46,766 nt of DNA, taken from the NCBI GenBank assembly GCA_963966315.1, contig CAWZYX010000008.1, forward strand, positions 1 through 46,766, in the 5' to 3' direction. This document shows, piece by piece, positions 1 to 8,148 of this stretch (positions are counted from its first letter, which is position 1; each line of letters opens with the position of its first letter). This DNA is from Winogradskyella_A sp963966315 (lineage in GTDB: Bacteria; Bacteroidota; Bacteroidia; Flavobacteriales; Flavobacteriaceae). The notes beneath the pieces were generated by a model that ran no database searches, was not told the origin of the DNA, and saw nothing but the letters and a program-made list of their open reading frames with translations. The translations under genes were made by a program, and so were the position numbers.

Positions 1-283
1 GTATTATATTATTTTATTAAAGATGAACAATTTTAAAGTGTTTCAAAATTACAACTTTCCAAAGGTTTTTAAAAGTCTCTAACAAAAATGACCGATTGTT
101 AATTATAATTCATAAAAGTTGCCTTTTATGCTTTAAATATTAATTTTTTAATAATTATTTAATAGAAGTAGTAAAAAATTAACAGAATCACTTATTCAGA
201 TCAGAATACCTCTTTATCAGATGTACAGTAGCCAGGTCCTTTACACGATATTTTTTTACAGATCAGCAATGGTGTTTCGAACT
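1..283. other. AT-rich non-coding stretch at left edge
   Basis: No open reading frame, tRNA or strong terminator is visible here. The DNA lies downstream of the leftward moxR gene and is very AT-rich. The only structure seen is a perfect inverted repeat, CATAAAA at 111-117 and TTTTATG at 124-130, separated by six bases. It has no GC core, so I do not call it a terminator. Confidence 0.6.
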
Positions 284-1237
284 CTACAAAATCGAATCAA
301 CAATCTTCTCATCCGAAATACCTTCAGCTTCGGCCTTGTAGTTTTTAATGATCCTGTGCCTTAAAATACCAATAGCAATTGCCTTAACATCTTCTATGTC
401 AGGTGAAAATTTGCCTTTTGTCGCTGCATGCGTCTTTGCTGCTAGAATCAGGTTTTGAGAGGCTCTTGGTCCAGCTCCCCAATCTACGAACTCATTTACC
501 ATGTCCGCTGAAGTTGTTGTGTTGGGTCTGGTCTTGGACACTAGAGACACTGCATATTCAATGACATTATCCGCTACCGGCATACGTCTGATCGCTCGTT
601 GATAATCCATGATCTCCTGTGCAGAAAAAAGTGCATTGACTGTAATAATCTGATCAGTTGTAGTGGTCTTCACCACCTCTACCTCTTCATGGTAGGACGG
701 GTATTCCAGTTTGATGGCAAACATAAACCGGTCCAGCTGAGCCTCCGGTAAAGGATAGGTTCCTTCTTGCTCAATAGGGTTTTGGGTTGCTAATACAAAA
801 TAAGGAAGATCCAACGTATAGCGATGCCCGGCAACAGTTACAGCACGTTCCTGCATAGCTTCCAATAAAGCGGCTTGTGTTTTTGGGGGAGTCCTGTTAA
901 TTTCATCTGCAAGGATGATATTCGCAAACACTGGCCCCTTGATGAACTTAAAGTGTCGATCTTCATCCAGGATCTCACTTCCTAGTATATCACTAGGCAT
1001 AAGGTCCGGAGTGAACTGAATTCGCTTGAAGTTGAGACCTAAGGCCTGAGCTATTGTATTGACCATTAATGTTTTGGCTAGTCCGGGTACGCCAACTAAC
1101 AATGAATGTCCACCTGAAAAGATAGAAACAAGAATTTGATCAACCACGTCATTTTGACCAATGATCACTTTTGCAATTTCGGATCTAAGTGCCTCGTATT
1201 TGACAACGAAGGCTTCTAATACGTTTACATCTGACAT
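284..1237 (-). CDS. MoxR family AAA+ ATPase
   Basis: This is a MoxR-type AAA+ ATPase of 317 residues, the usual family length. MoxR proteins act as chaperone-like ATPases that help mature or insert partner proteins. Visible motifs are Walker A GVPGLAKT at residues 49-56 and Walker B ending in D111-E112, followed by the NRTPPKTQAALLEAMQE stretch typical of the family. A sensor-1 region (LATQNP) and a C-terminal lid domain follow. The ATG comes directly after the stop codon of the upstream parvulin gene, with no gap, so the two are probably co-translated. The usual partner of MoxR, a DUF58 protein, is not found downstream inside the window. The family call is secure; the client is unknown, but the operon suggests a link with envelope protein folding. 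Confidence 0.93.
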   Translation of the reverse strand: MSDVNVLEAFVVKYEALRSEIAKVIIGQNDVVDQILVSIFSGGHSLLVGVPGLAKTLMVNTIAQALGLNFKRIQFTPDLMPSDILGSEILDEDRHFKFIKGPVFANIILADEINRTPPKTQAALLEAMQERAVTVAGHRYTLDLPYFVLATQNPIEQEGTYPLPEAQLDRFMFAIKLEYPSYHEEVEVVKTTTTDQIITVNALFSAQEIMDYQRAIRRMPVADNVIEYAVSLVSKTRPNTTTSADMVNEFVDWGAGPRASQNLILAAKTHAATKGKFSPDIEDVKAIAIGILRHRIIKNYKAEAEGISDEKIVDSIL

Positions 1238-2656
1238 TTACTCCGCCGTTTTTAACCAATTACTTTGATAATCACAATCACGGTATTCACCATTAATCTT
1301 AATGTAGGTCTCCATAATTGCGTCTCTTTGCCATTCTTCAATTGCTTTAAACTGCTTGTCCTGTAATGCCAGATTCTTGATTTTTATATAATCTCTTGCG
1401 TAATCCGCTTCATGTTCGTCAATTCGGTCGGTCACCGTGAGTATTTTGAATTTAATCCGATTAATACGGTCTTCATCCTGCAGTACTGGGCTCACTTCGC
1501 CATCTGCAAGATTTTGAATTTGAGAGTACAGTTCAGGATCCATTTTGGTCAACTCAAAATTGAAATCCTGTGTTAGGGGATTCATTAATTGACCCCCTTC
1601 AAATTTGGTCTCTTCCTCGTCACTAAACTCAAGTGCAGCCTGTTGGAAAGTAATGGTACCATCAACAATTTTTGCCCTGGCCAGATCAATTTTTTCTTTG
1701 GCCGCAAGAATAGCCTCCTGAGTGATCTCTGGTCGGAGGAGTATGTGACGAACTTCGTATTCCTGCCCTCGTACTTTTTCCAAATAAATAATATGGTATC
1801 CAAATTCCGATTCAAAAGGGTCTGATATTTCGCCCTCCTGAAGCGAAAATGCAACATCTCTAAATTCTTTCACCATACGCGGGCGCTTGCGGTTCAGAAT
1901 GTATTTTCCACCGTTTCGTTTGGATGCAGAGTCGTCAGAATACAATAAGACTTTGGTTGTGAAACTAGCTCCATTGTCCTCAATATCTGACTTGAATCCC
2001 TGAAGTTTTTCTATAGCTTCCTGCTTGGCATCCTCAGTTACTTCAGGTATTACAACAATTTGTGCCACCTTGAGCTCAGTACCAAAAGTGGGTTTATCCT
2101 CTCCCAATTCTTCGTAGAACAATCGAACTTCTTCAGGGGTGATTTCAATATCTCCTATGATTTTATTCTGCATCTCACTGGCCAGATAATTCATGGAATT
2201 GATATCGAACATCTCCTCTCTAAGTGCTTCTTCGGAATCTTTATTGTAGAGATTTAACAAATAATCCATATCGCCGTTTGTTTGACCAAGAAAGGCCTCA
2301 ATCTGCTGGTCTATTTGCGAGCGGATTTGTAATTCATTGACCATTATACTATCCTGAACGGCACCATGAGCGTATAGCTTTTGTTCTAACATGCTGCCAA
2401 AAAGCTGACATCTGGTCATATCTCCCAAATCACCTCCTTCTGCTTTTATCTGAGCGATCCGACGGTCTAGGTCCGAATCGAGTAAAATATAATCTCCAAC
2501 CACAGCCGCAACCCCATCCACCTTAATTCTTCCAGAGGTTTTAATGACCTTTTGTTCTTCTTTCTTTTCTTCTACTTTGTCCTCTATGATTTCCTGAGCG
2601 GTCAATATCTGAACGACACAAAGAAAACCAACAACAACTACCCACTGTTTATTCAT
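1238..2656 (-). CDS. Periplasmic parvulin-type peptidyl-prolyl isomerase, SurA-like
   Basis: This is a SurA-like periplasmic chaperone and prolyl isomerase of 472 residues. SurA proteins escort unfolded outer-membrane proteins across the periplasm. I chose the ATG at 2656 rather than 2686 because it starts a clean signal peptide (MNKQWVVVVGFLCVVQILTAQ) and overlaps the upstream gene by 8 bases rather than 38. A SurA N-terminal helical domain covers about residues 40-180. Two parvulin domains follow, recognised by the RNGGKY and FEGGQL glycine pairs and by VRHILLRP. The gene is third in a run of three folding genes and is immediately followed by moxR. The family is clear; the exact orthologue of surA among several Bacteroidota parvulins is less so. 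Confidence 0.88.
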   Translation of the reverse strand: MNKQWVVVVGFLCVVQILTAQEIIEDKVEEKKEEQKVIKTSGRIKVDGVAAVVGDYILLDSDLDRRIAQIKAEGGDLGDMTRCQLFGSMLEQKLYAHGAVQDSIMVNELQIRSQIDQQIEAFLGQTNGDMDYLLNLYNKDSEEALREEMFDINSMNYLASEMQNKIIGDIEITPEEVRLFYEELGEDKPTFGTELKVAQIVVIPEVTEDAKQEAIEKLQGFKSDIEDNGASFTTKVLLYSDDSASKRNGGKYILNRKRPRMVKEFRDVAFSLQEGEISDPFESEFGYHIIYLEKVRGQEYEVRHILLRPEITQEAILAAKEKIDLARAKIVDGTITFQQAALEFSDEEETKFEGGQLMNPLTQDFNFELTKMDPELYSQIQNLADGEVSPVLQDEDRINRIKFKILTVTDRIDEHEADYARDYIKIKNLALQDKQFKAIEEWQRDAIMETYIKINGEYRDCDYQSNWLKTAE

Positions 2657-3500
2657 AAGTTTCAAACTCTTTTGTCCTGATAGCATCTTTAATTATATCC
2701 ATTTCCAACTGTTTGGTGAGCTCCAACTTTCGCTTGTTCAATACCATTTGATTGATTGATGGCAACATGTATTGAAGGGGTGCATAATCGTTGCGGTATC
2801 TCACATCCTCCACCTTGATCAAATATAGGTTGATTGAATCTTTAAGTTGCAGAAAATTAGAGATTTTTAACAGTTCACTTTGATTGGTGGTATTTATCAC
2901 CGGTATTTTGTCTGCCACTTGCTGAGCGCTCACCCAGATAGAATCCTTTAGAGAAAAGGTATTGAACTGAAGCGCAATCGAATCTAAATAAGGCTTATCA
3001 ATGCTATCAAACCGAACGAAACGTTCTTTTACCTCATCCAGGTTTAAAGCTGATTGTTGTATATTGATGTACCGAAGTTTTATGATATTTTCATTCAATT
3101 TAAATGATTCTCTATTGGCTATGTAGAACTCCTGAGCTTCCATTTCAGTTACCAATGTATCGAGGCTTTGGATGACCAAGCCATCCATATAGGCTTTGGA
3201 AAATAATTCGTTACGGTATTGGTCTACCAAAACCTCAAACTCCTGCTGTTGCTCATCTGATAAATTTCGCTGCGCTCCATCCATGAGCAAATGCTGACGT
3301 GCCCAGCGGTTGATATAGGCCTTAACAATGACAGCGCTGTCTTCGGGACTTAATCCGACAGGAACAAGGTCTTTTATCTCATCTTTATACAAATAATTAT
3401 CCTTGACCCTGGCCACTATAATGTCTTCAGGAACTCTGGAAAAAAAATCGCAGCCTATGAATAATATAGGAACAAGTATTGCAAAAACGACTCGTTTCAA
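2649..3500 (-). CDS. Putative periplasmic folding lipoprotein (SurA-like, no parvulin domain)
   Basis: This protein of about 283 residues lies between two parvulin genes. An upstream TTG at 3581 would give a longer reading frame that runs 76 bases into the preceding gene. I prefer the TTG at 3500, six bases beyond the upstream stop codon. That start gives a short basic N-terminus, a hydrophobic run and a lipobox-like FIGC with the acylated cysteine at residue 17. No ATG is available near the N-terminus. The mature part is helical and resembles SurA N- and C-terminal chaperone segments, but I see no parvulin GG motif. It may be a non-catalytic holdase acting with its neighbours; this is inferred mainly from position. 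The exact function is not recognised. Confidence 0.7.
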   Translation of the reverse strand: MKRVVFAILVPILFIGCDFFSRVPEDIIVARVKDNYLYKDEIKDLVPVGLSPEDSAVIVKAYINRWARQHLLMDGAQRNLSDEQQQEFEVLVDQYRNELFSKAYMDGLVIQSLDTLVTEMEAQEFYIANRESFKLNENIIKLRYINIQQSALNLDEVKERFVRFDSIDKPYLDSIALQFNTFSLKDSIWVSAQQVADKIPVINTTNQSELLKISNFLQLKDSINLYLIKVEDVRYRNDYAPLQYMLPSINQMVLNKRKLELTKQLEMDIIKDAIRTKEFETYE

Positions 3501-3505
3501 TGTAA

Positions 3506-5455
3506 TTACTTTAGTTTCAATTTGTCTAGTGCTTCCTGATTGATCCAAACAGGAAAACGCTCCTTTAATCCATCCATCCAATCCTCTTCAATTTGATTCT
3601 GATAATCACTGGTCACCTCGCCCTTGATCTCCTCAAAAGTCTTTGGGCCGGCAGGAAGAACATCCAGCACCTTGATCAGGTGGTAGGATTCGTTGTGATC
3701 GTATATGGACACCTCATTTTTTCTTATCCTCAAATCTTCGGGTAGGACAGGTGCATCAATTTCATACAAATCTGAAGTGATAATCACATCAGACCCCTTA
3801 TCCATTAAGTAGGCTTTAAGTTGATCTAAGGAATTTTTATTCAGTAGATGTTTATCAATCCCTTTTAATTCTTTTTTATCAGCAGAAGATGCGATAATTA
3901 CCTCGACCCGAGGTTTCCATTGGTACTTTAACTTGTGCTCCTCATAATACTCCATAAGTCCTGTAGAATCCTGAGCTGCCTTATTCCAAACTTCACGTTC
4001 CATTAGATCAAACAACAAAAGCCCATCTCTGTACTCCTTTAAAACCGCAGCAAATTCAGGATTTTCGTTCTCTAGATTTTCCTCCCTAAATTTCAAAATA
4101 GAAACCTCAAAAAAGGCAGTATAACTTTTGTCATAGACCACATTAAAATCAGTTTCCTTATTGTAATAGATACGCTGCTGCCCCATAAGATAAGTACCAA
4201 AATCGGAAAACAGATAGGCCCTTTCATTGATTGTGAACAGCGTGTCCTGAACAGGAAAATCCTTTGGCAGGGTCCATTTATTCTGAAAAAAAGAGTTGTT
4301 AAAAATTGTGCTAAACATTTTTTTAGCCTCTGGATTTTCATAAATGGAATAGCGTTGTCTTAAGTCCTCCACAAGTGATTCATTGATGATCTTGGATCTG
4401 GAGTCTCTTTTAACCCTGTTGATCAAACTGGCTTCTAAATCCTTAAAACTTCCCAAAGACTCCAGTTTGATGCGTTTGACAATGTGCCACCCGAATCTTG
4501 TCTGAAAAGGTTTCGAATAGTCTTCATCTTTTTCTAAAGCGTAAACAGTATCTTCAAACACAGAAGAACTTAGCTCTCCGCTTTTAAAAGGTCTTAGTTC
4601 ACCTCCCTTTTTGGCCGAACCCTTGTCATCTGAAAACTGTTTGGCAAGGCTCTCAAAGGATTCTCCGTTCTGTAACTTTGAGTACAACATGTTAATGCGC
4701 TTTTCGGGGATGATGGTTGAGTCCTTCTGTTCATTAGCTACCATTATATGAGCAGCCGTCATGGTCCCTCGAGAGGGCCTTTTGTCGATCACTTTCAACA
4801 CATGATATCCAAACCTGGTTCTAAAAGGCATGGACACCTCGTCTACACTTGTTTCAAATGCCACATTTTCGAAGCTATAAACCATTTTAAAGGCCGAGAA
4901 ATATCCCAAATCTTCTGCAAAAACGGTTGTGCCGTTATGCAATTCGTTCTTGAGATCATCAAAATCTTCATTAGCTAATCGCTTTCTATAACTGAGCACC
5001 TTATCATAGGCGGCAATTGTATCCCTTTCATTTTCATCTAAGCGAACTAGTATATGAACAGCTTTCACATCCCATTTCATGCGTTCATAGGCCTCCTGTA
5101 CAAGCGCTTCTGTTACCTTAGTTTCTGATAAATAGGACTGTATCAACTGGCGTTTATAGTTCTCAAAATCTCTCAAGTAGGATTTATCCTTATTGATTTT
5201 TAATCTTTTAGCCTCCTGCAGTTTTAACTGATAATCAGTGAATAGCTGGAGATAGTTGTCCAGTTCCTTTTGAGAATCGTCTTTCACCAACTCTATGTTC
5301 TTATTATACACCCTCAAAAATTCCTGAGATGAAATACTATCCCCATTTACAACCATTATCACGTTGTTGTTTTGAGAGCAAATCATACCAGGCAAAATGC
5401 AGAGCCATAATAGGGAACGAGCGACTTTTGATTTCAGTTGAACGACACGCTTCAT
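3506..5455 (-). CDS. Large parvulin-type peptidyl-prolyl isomerase
   Basis: This is a 649-residue exported prolyl isomerase with two tandem parvulin domains. The N-terminus MKRVVQLKSKVARSLLWLC is a signal peptide ending near CSQNN. The first parvulin domain starts near VKAVHILVRL (about residue 130) and ends at FRTRFGYHVLKV. The second starts at TAAHIMVAN and holds KKGGELRPF and FQTRFGWHIVKR. A long C-terminal region of about 300 residues follows, with another PPIase-like stretch. It is the first gene of the folding operon and begins with ATG. A divergent intergenic region of 243 bases separates it from the next gene. The role in folding of outer-membrane or secreted proteins is inferred from the family. 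Confidence 0.88.
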   Translation of the reverse strand: MKRVVQLKSKVARSLLWLCILPGMICSQNNNVIMVVNGDSISSQEFLRVYNKNIELVKDDSQKELDNYLQLFTDYQLKLQEAKRLKINKDKSYLRDFENYKRQLIQSYLSETKVTEALVQEAYERMKWDVKAVHILVRLDENERDTIAAYDKVLSYRKRLANEDFDDLKNELHNGTTVFAEDLGYFSAFKMVYSFENVAFETSVDEVSMPFRTRFGYHVLKVIDKRPSRGTMTAAHIMVANEQKDSTIIPEKRINMLYSKLQNGESFESLAKQFSDDKGSAKKGGELRPFKSGELSSSVFEDTVYALEKDEDYSKPFQTRFGWHIVKRIKLESLGSFKDLEASLINRVKRDSRSKIINESLVEDLRQRYSIYENPEAKKMFSTIFNNSFFQNKWTLPKDFPVQDTLFTINERAYLFSDFGTYLMGQQRIYYNKETDFNVVYDKSYTAFFEVSILKFREENLENENPEFAAVLKEYRDGLLLFDLMEREVWNKAAQDSTGLMEYYEEHKLKYQWKPRVEVIIASSADKKELKGIDKHLLNKNSLDQLKAYLMDKGSDVIITSDLYEIDAPVLPEDLRIRKNEVSIYDHNESYHLIKVLDVLPAGPKTFEEIKGEVTSDYQNQIEEDWMDGLKERFPVWINQEALDKLKLK

Positions 5456-5698
5456 TCTTAGCTTATTATTTATAAAATGCTTGTGATTATACTTGTTTGA
5501 ACAAAAGCGTAAAATTAATATAAATGGTTATGAATTCAACTTTTTAACCTCCATTTAATAACTATGAGCAGTTTAATTTTTCTGAATTGAACAAAGCTAT
5601 ACTTTGTTAATACTTCCTTTAAAACTTTGTGAAATTGCTGTAAAATATTTCAACTTTGTTCGTTATTTGTGGGATGATTAATTGATAGGTCCTTAAAA
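5456..5698. promoter_or_regulatory. Divergent intergenic region with inverted repeat
   Basis: This 243-base spacer should hold promoters for the folding operon (leftward) and the SRPBCC gene (rightward). A perfect inverted repeat AACAAAG / CTTTGTT with a five-base centre sits at 5590-5608. The heptamer ACTTTGT occurs at 5601, 5624 and 5653. A plausible rightward promoter is TTG at 5627-5629, 21 bases, then CAACTTTG at 5651-5658, one mismatch from the Bacteroidota -7 consensus TAnnTTTG. Confidence 0.4.
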
Positions 5699-6160
5699 AT
5701 GAAATACTCCTGCGAAATCGTAATCCATAGACCGGTTACTGAAGTCATTTCAAAATTAGATTCTCCTCAAAACCTGAAGCATTGGCAAGCCGGACTTGTT
5801 GCTACGGAACACATATCTGGAACGCCTGGCGAGTTTGGCGCGAAAATGAAGATGAAATATCGCTTTGGTAAGAGAGAAATGGAACTTACAGAAACCATTA
5901 TTAAAAGGGCATTCCCGGAAGAGTTTCATGCAGCCTACACCACAAAGGGAATGCGAAATATCCAAAAAAATTATTTCAGGCCAACTAAAAAGGGACATAC
6001 CAAATGGATTTCAGAATCTGAATTTCAACCCACAAGTCTTCGAATGAGGGCTCTTCTTTTTTTGATGCCAAGTGCTTTTAAGAAACAGTCCTTTAGATAC
6101 ATGTCTGATTTTAAAAGCTTTGTCGAAGAGGGAAAATCTGTTCATAATGCGCAAACTTAA
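5699..6160 (+). CDS. SRPBCC family protein
   Basis: This 153-residue cytoplasmic protein looks like a START/SRPBCC-fold protein (polyketide cyclase/Bet v1-like), a family that binds hydrophobic ligands in a deep pocket. The N-terminal strand YSCEIVIHRPVTEVISKL, the LKHWQAGLVATEH stretch and the C-terminal long helix LFLMPSAFKKQSFRYMSDFKSFVEEG match the usual layout. The ligand cannot be deduced. Its last 14 bases overlap the start of a 78-codon gene in another frame, so the two are likely translationally coupled. They face the carotenoid operon tail to tail. Confidence 0.75.
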   Translation: MKYSCEIVIHRPVTEVISKLDSPQNLKHWQAGLVATEHISGTPGEFGAKMKMKYRFGKREMELTETIIKRAFPEEFHAAYTTKGMRNIQKNYFRPTKKGHTKWISESEFQPTSLRMRALLFLMPSAFKKQSFRYMSDFKSFVEEGKSVHNAQT

Positions 6161-6383
6161 GCTCATTTGGGATTTTAGAGGACCTGTTAGTAAACAAACG
6201 GCAGAACATCACCTGATTCACCTTAAAGAGTACGTTAGAACAAAGCAATTAGGGATTTCGGTATTTGGAACTGAGGCTCTATCAGAGATGCATCATTTGG
6301 CTTACTTGGTTTGTGATGAACATGAAATGCCTCCATTAAGAGATGCTTTAAAGCCACACAGAGGTCAGCTTTACGAAGGTTAA
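6147..6383 (+). CDS. Small conserved-type hypothetical protein (78 aa)
   Basis: I chose the ATG at 6147, which lies inside the end of the SRPBCC gene; the longer frame starting at 6072 would overlap that gene by 89 bases. The product is 78 residues with no signal peptide or membrane segment. Features are an N-terminal MRKLKLIWDFRG, a histidine-rich helix (AEHHLIHLKEYV) and a C-terminal LKPHRGQLYEG. I do not recognise the family with certainty. The coupling with the SRPBCC gene suggests a shared role. The stop codon TAA at 6381-6383 overlaps the stop codon of crtY on the other strand. Confidence 0.65.
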   Translation: MRKLKLIWDFRGPVSKQTAEHHLIHLKEYVRTKQLGISVFGTEALSEMHHLAYLVCDEHEMPPLRDALKPHRGQLYEG

Positions 6384-7519
6384 AACAATCTCTTAAATAG
6401 TGCAGAAATGAATTGTCCAGTTGGTACAGAGGTAATTATTTTTAAGTCTTCAAGTAAAGTGGATTCCTCATCTAAAAATCGAAAAATGGTCTGAATGCGG
6501 GTTTTTTTAAAAAGACTTGAAAACAACTCTGCTCCCTTATGGTTGTTCTTGCTCAGAACATCCAGCATTAACAAATCGTAATACCAGAACTTAGTAGTTT
6601 TGTGAAACTCTGTAAGGTCCGGTGTCTGTTTGATGAACTCAACAAGTTGTCGTGTTTTTTTTGTAGTACTCATAAACGTATACCCGGTACTAGCCTTTGT
6701 CCAGCCTCCCGCCGTTCCAATGTGGAGGAGGTTTTTTGAATTATTAGCCTCAAAACCGAATGAGGTCATGGGTATGGACCCCCGTTCTTTTTCAACAATA
6801 TCGTATTCTGTGTATCCTTTTGAATCGAGGTAGTTTTTTATAGCGCTCTCATACTCTTCCGTTTTCAACTTATCCTTGGAGAAAAGGGTATATTCAAACA
6901 AAGCTTCCGTTGTACTCGTAGGCAGTACATACATAAACCTGGTGTTTCCTTTCTGTGAAATATCAAAGTCCATAAAAGTAGCTACAGAATCGTCCACAAA
7001 TCCCTTATGTAATTTAATGAACCAACCAACGAAATGCTGTTGAAGCACGGGATACTTATTTTGATCCTTAAAAGAAATTCCTATTAATGTGCTATTAAAA
7101 GCTTTTTGAGCAGTGAAGGAATTAATGGTTCCCCGAATTTGTACCTCATGACCCGTATCATTAAGTTCAATAATCTCATCAGATATAAATGAGATATTTG
7201 CTTTGGATTCGATTATCTCCCAAAGAGACTTGTAGAAATTAGAGCTCCTGATCATTTTATATGTATATGGAGCCGTCTCGATTTCCTTTTTAAATGATGC
7301 ACTTCCAAAATAGATCTTAGACCAGGATTTACTGAGAATACTATCCCACTCCCCTTCAGCATCTTCCCAGTAACACCAGGTTCGGTCGTTCCCCTTGTCG
7401 GCAGTCTTATCGATAATAAGAATGGTTTTATCATCGAAAAACACGTCCTGTGCCATTCTATAAGCCAGCATTAATCCAGATGCACCTGCACCAATTATGA
7501 TGTAATCTGCTTTGATCAT
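6380..7519 (-). CDS. crtY: Lycopene cyclase (CrtY family)
   Basis: This 379-residue flavoprotein is a lycopene beta-cyclase of the CrtY type, which closes the beta-ionone ring on lycopene. The N-terminus has the dinucleotide-binding IIGAGASGLML, followed by DRTWCYWE, a motif conserved in CrtY proteins. Later come GSIPMTSFGF and HIGTAGGWTKASTGYTF, also typical. The start ATG overlaps the cruF stop in an ATGA, so translation is coupled. With CruF next door the product is probably a monocyclic gamma-carotene-type intermediate rather than beta-carotene; that part is inference. It is the last gene of the operon. Confidence 0.92.
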   Translation of the reverse strand: MIKADYIIIGAGASGLMLAYRMAQDVFFDDKTILIIDKTADKGNDRTWCYWEDAEGEWDSILSKSWSKIYFGSASFKKEIETAPYTYKMIRSSNFYKSLWEIIESKANISFISDEIIELNDTGHEVQIRGTINSFTAQKAFNSTLIGISFKDQNKYPVLQQHFVGWFIKLHKGFVDDSVATFMDFDISQKGNTRFMYVLPTSTTEALFEYTLFSKDKLKTEEYESAIKNYLDSKGYTEYDIVEKERGSIPMTSFGFEANNSKNLLHIGTAGGWTKASTGYTFMSTTKKTRQLVEFIKQTPDLTEFHKTTKFWYYDLLMLDVLSKNNHKGAELFSSLFKKTRIQTIFRFLDEESTLLEDLKIITSVPTGQFISALFKRLF

Positions 7520-8148
7520 ACAAATAAGAAAACACTGAAAAAAATGAGCATGGAAAAAAATAGGTGAAGGGAAACTTTCCGATTCGTTTTTACCTTGAAG
7601 TACTGATAGCCTAGATGGGCTAAAAAAGCGATAGCCAGCCAGCCAACGTAATTTTGCAATGGAACGATACCTCCTTCAAATTCCCAGAAGTCAAATCTCG
7701 GAGCAGATACTTCAATAATAACATCCAAACCAGTCATGAGTGCTGCCCCGATAAAACTTTTTACCCATATTGACCTTGTAAAATAGGATGCTATGTCTGC
7801 AGTTATAGCTGTTAAAAGGGCCCAGTTAAAACAAATCATGATAGGAACACCCCAAACCTTATATCCCAGATTCTTCCCATATTCATAGGTTCCAAAGATG
7901 AGTCCGTAATTCACACCAAGTGCTTCTGTGATAAAGCCTAAAGCAAATGGAATAAAAAAAGCAATTACATATGCTGGTTTAAACTCTTTTGTGTTCACCA
8001 CCAGTATTGTAAAACTCAAAAAAAGATTAAGTGGTGTTGCAGACAAAAACCAATCCGTATAACCGTCTGTCTGGATACCGATCATGCCAGAGACGGAAAA
8101 CAGCCAAATCAAAAAAATTGAAAAATAGAGCTTAAACTTGGGATCCAT
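7516..8148 (-). CDS. cruF: Carotenoid biosynthesis membrane protein, CruF-like 1',2'-hydratase
   Basis: This 210-residue integral membrane protein with about six hydrophobic helices matches the carotenoid-biosynthesis family (DUF422/CruF). CruF adds water at the 1',2' double bond of the open end of gamma-carotene. Recognisable pieces are ALGVNYGLIFGTYEYG, GVPIMICFNWALL, and DVIIEVSAPRFDFW, which bear the acidic residues expected of the hydratase. It overlaps crtD by one base (TAATG) and crtY by four (ATGA). The family is clear; the precise reaction is inferred from known CruF and the neighbours CrtD and CrtY. Confidence 0.85.
   Translation of the reverse strand: MDPKFKLYFSIFLIWLFSVSGMIGIQTDGYTDWFLSATPLNLFLSFTILVVNTKEFKPAYVIAFFIPFALGFITEALGVNYGLIFGTYEYGKNLGYKVWGVPIMICFNWALLTAITADIASYFTRSIWVKSFIGAALMTGLDVIIEVSAPRFDFWEFEGGIVPLQNYVGWLAIAFLAHLGYQYFKVKTNRKVSLHLFFSMLIFFSVFLFV

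Noticed and set aside
111..130. CATAAAA/TTTTATG inverted repeat as terminator of moxR
   Set aside because: The stem is almost all A-T, lacks a T-tract in the right place and is over 150 bases after the stop codon.
2657..2686. Upstream ATG giving a SurA-like protein 10 residues longer
   Set aside because: It would put a polar stretch before the signal peptide and increase the overlap with the previous gene to 38 bases.
3501..3581. N-terminal extension of the lipoprotein gene from a TTG at 3581
   Set aside because: It lies inside the upstream parvulin gene and would hide the lipoprotein signal.
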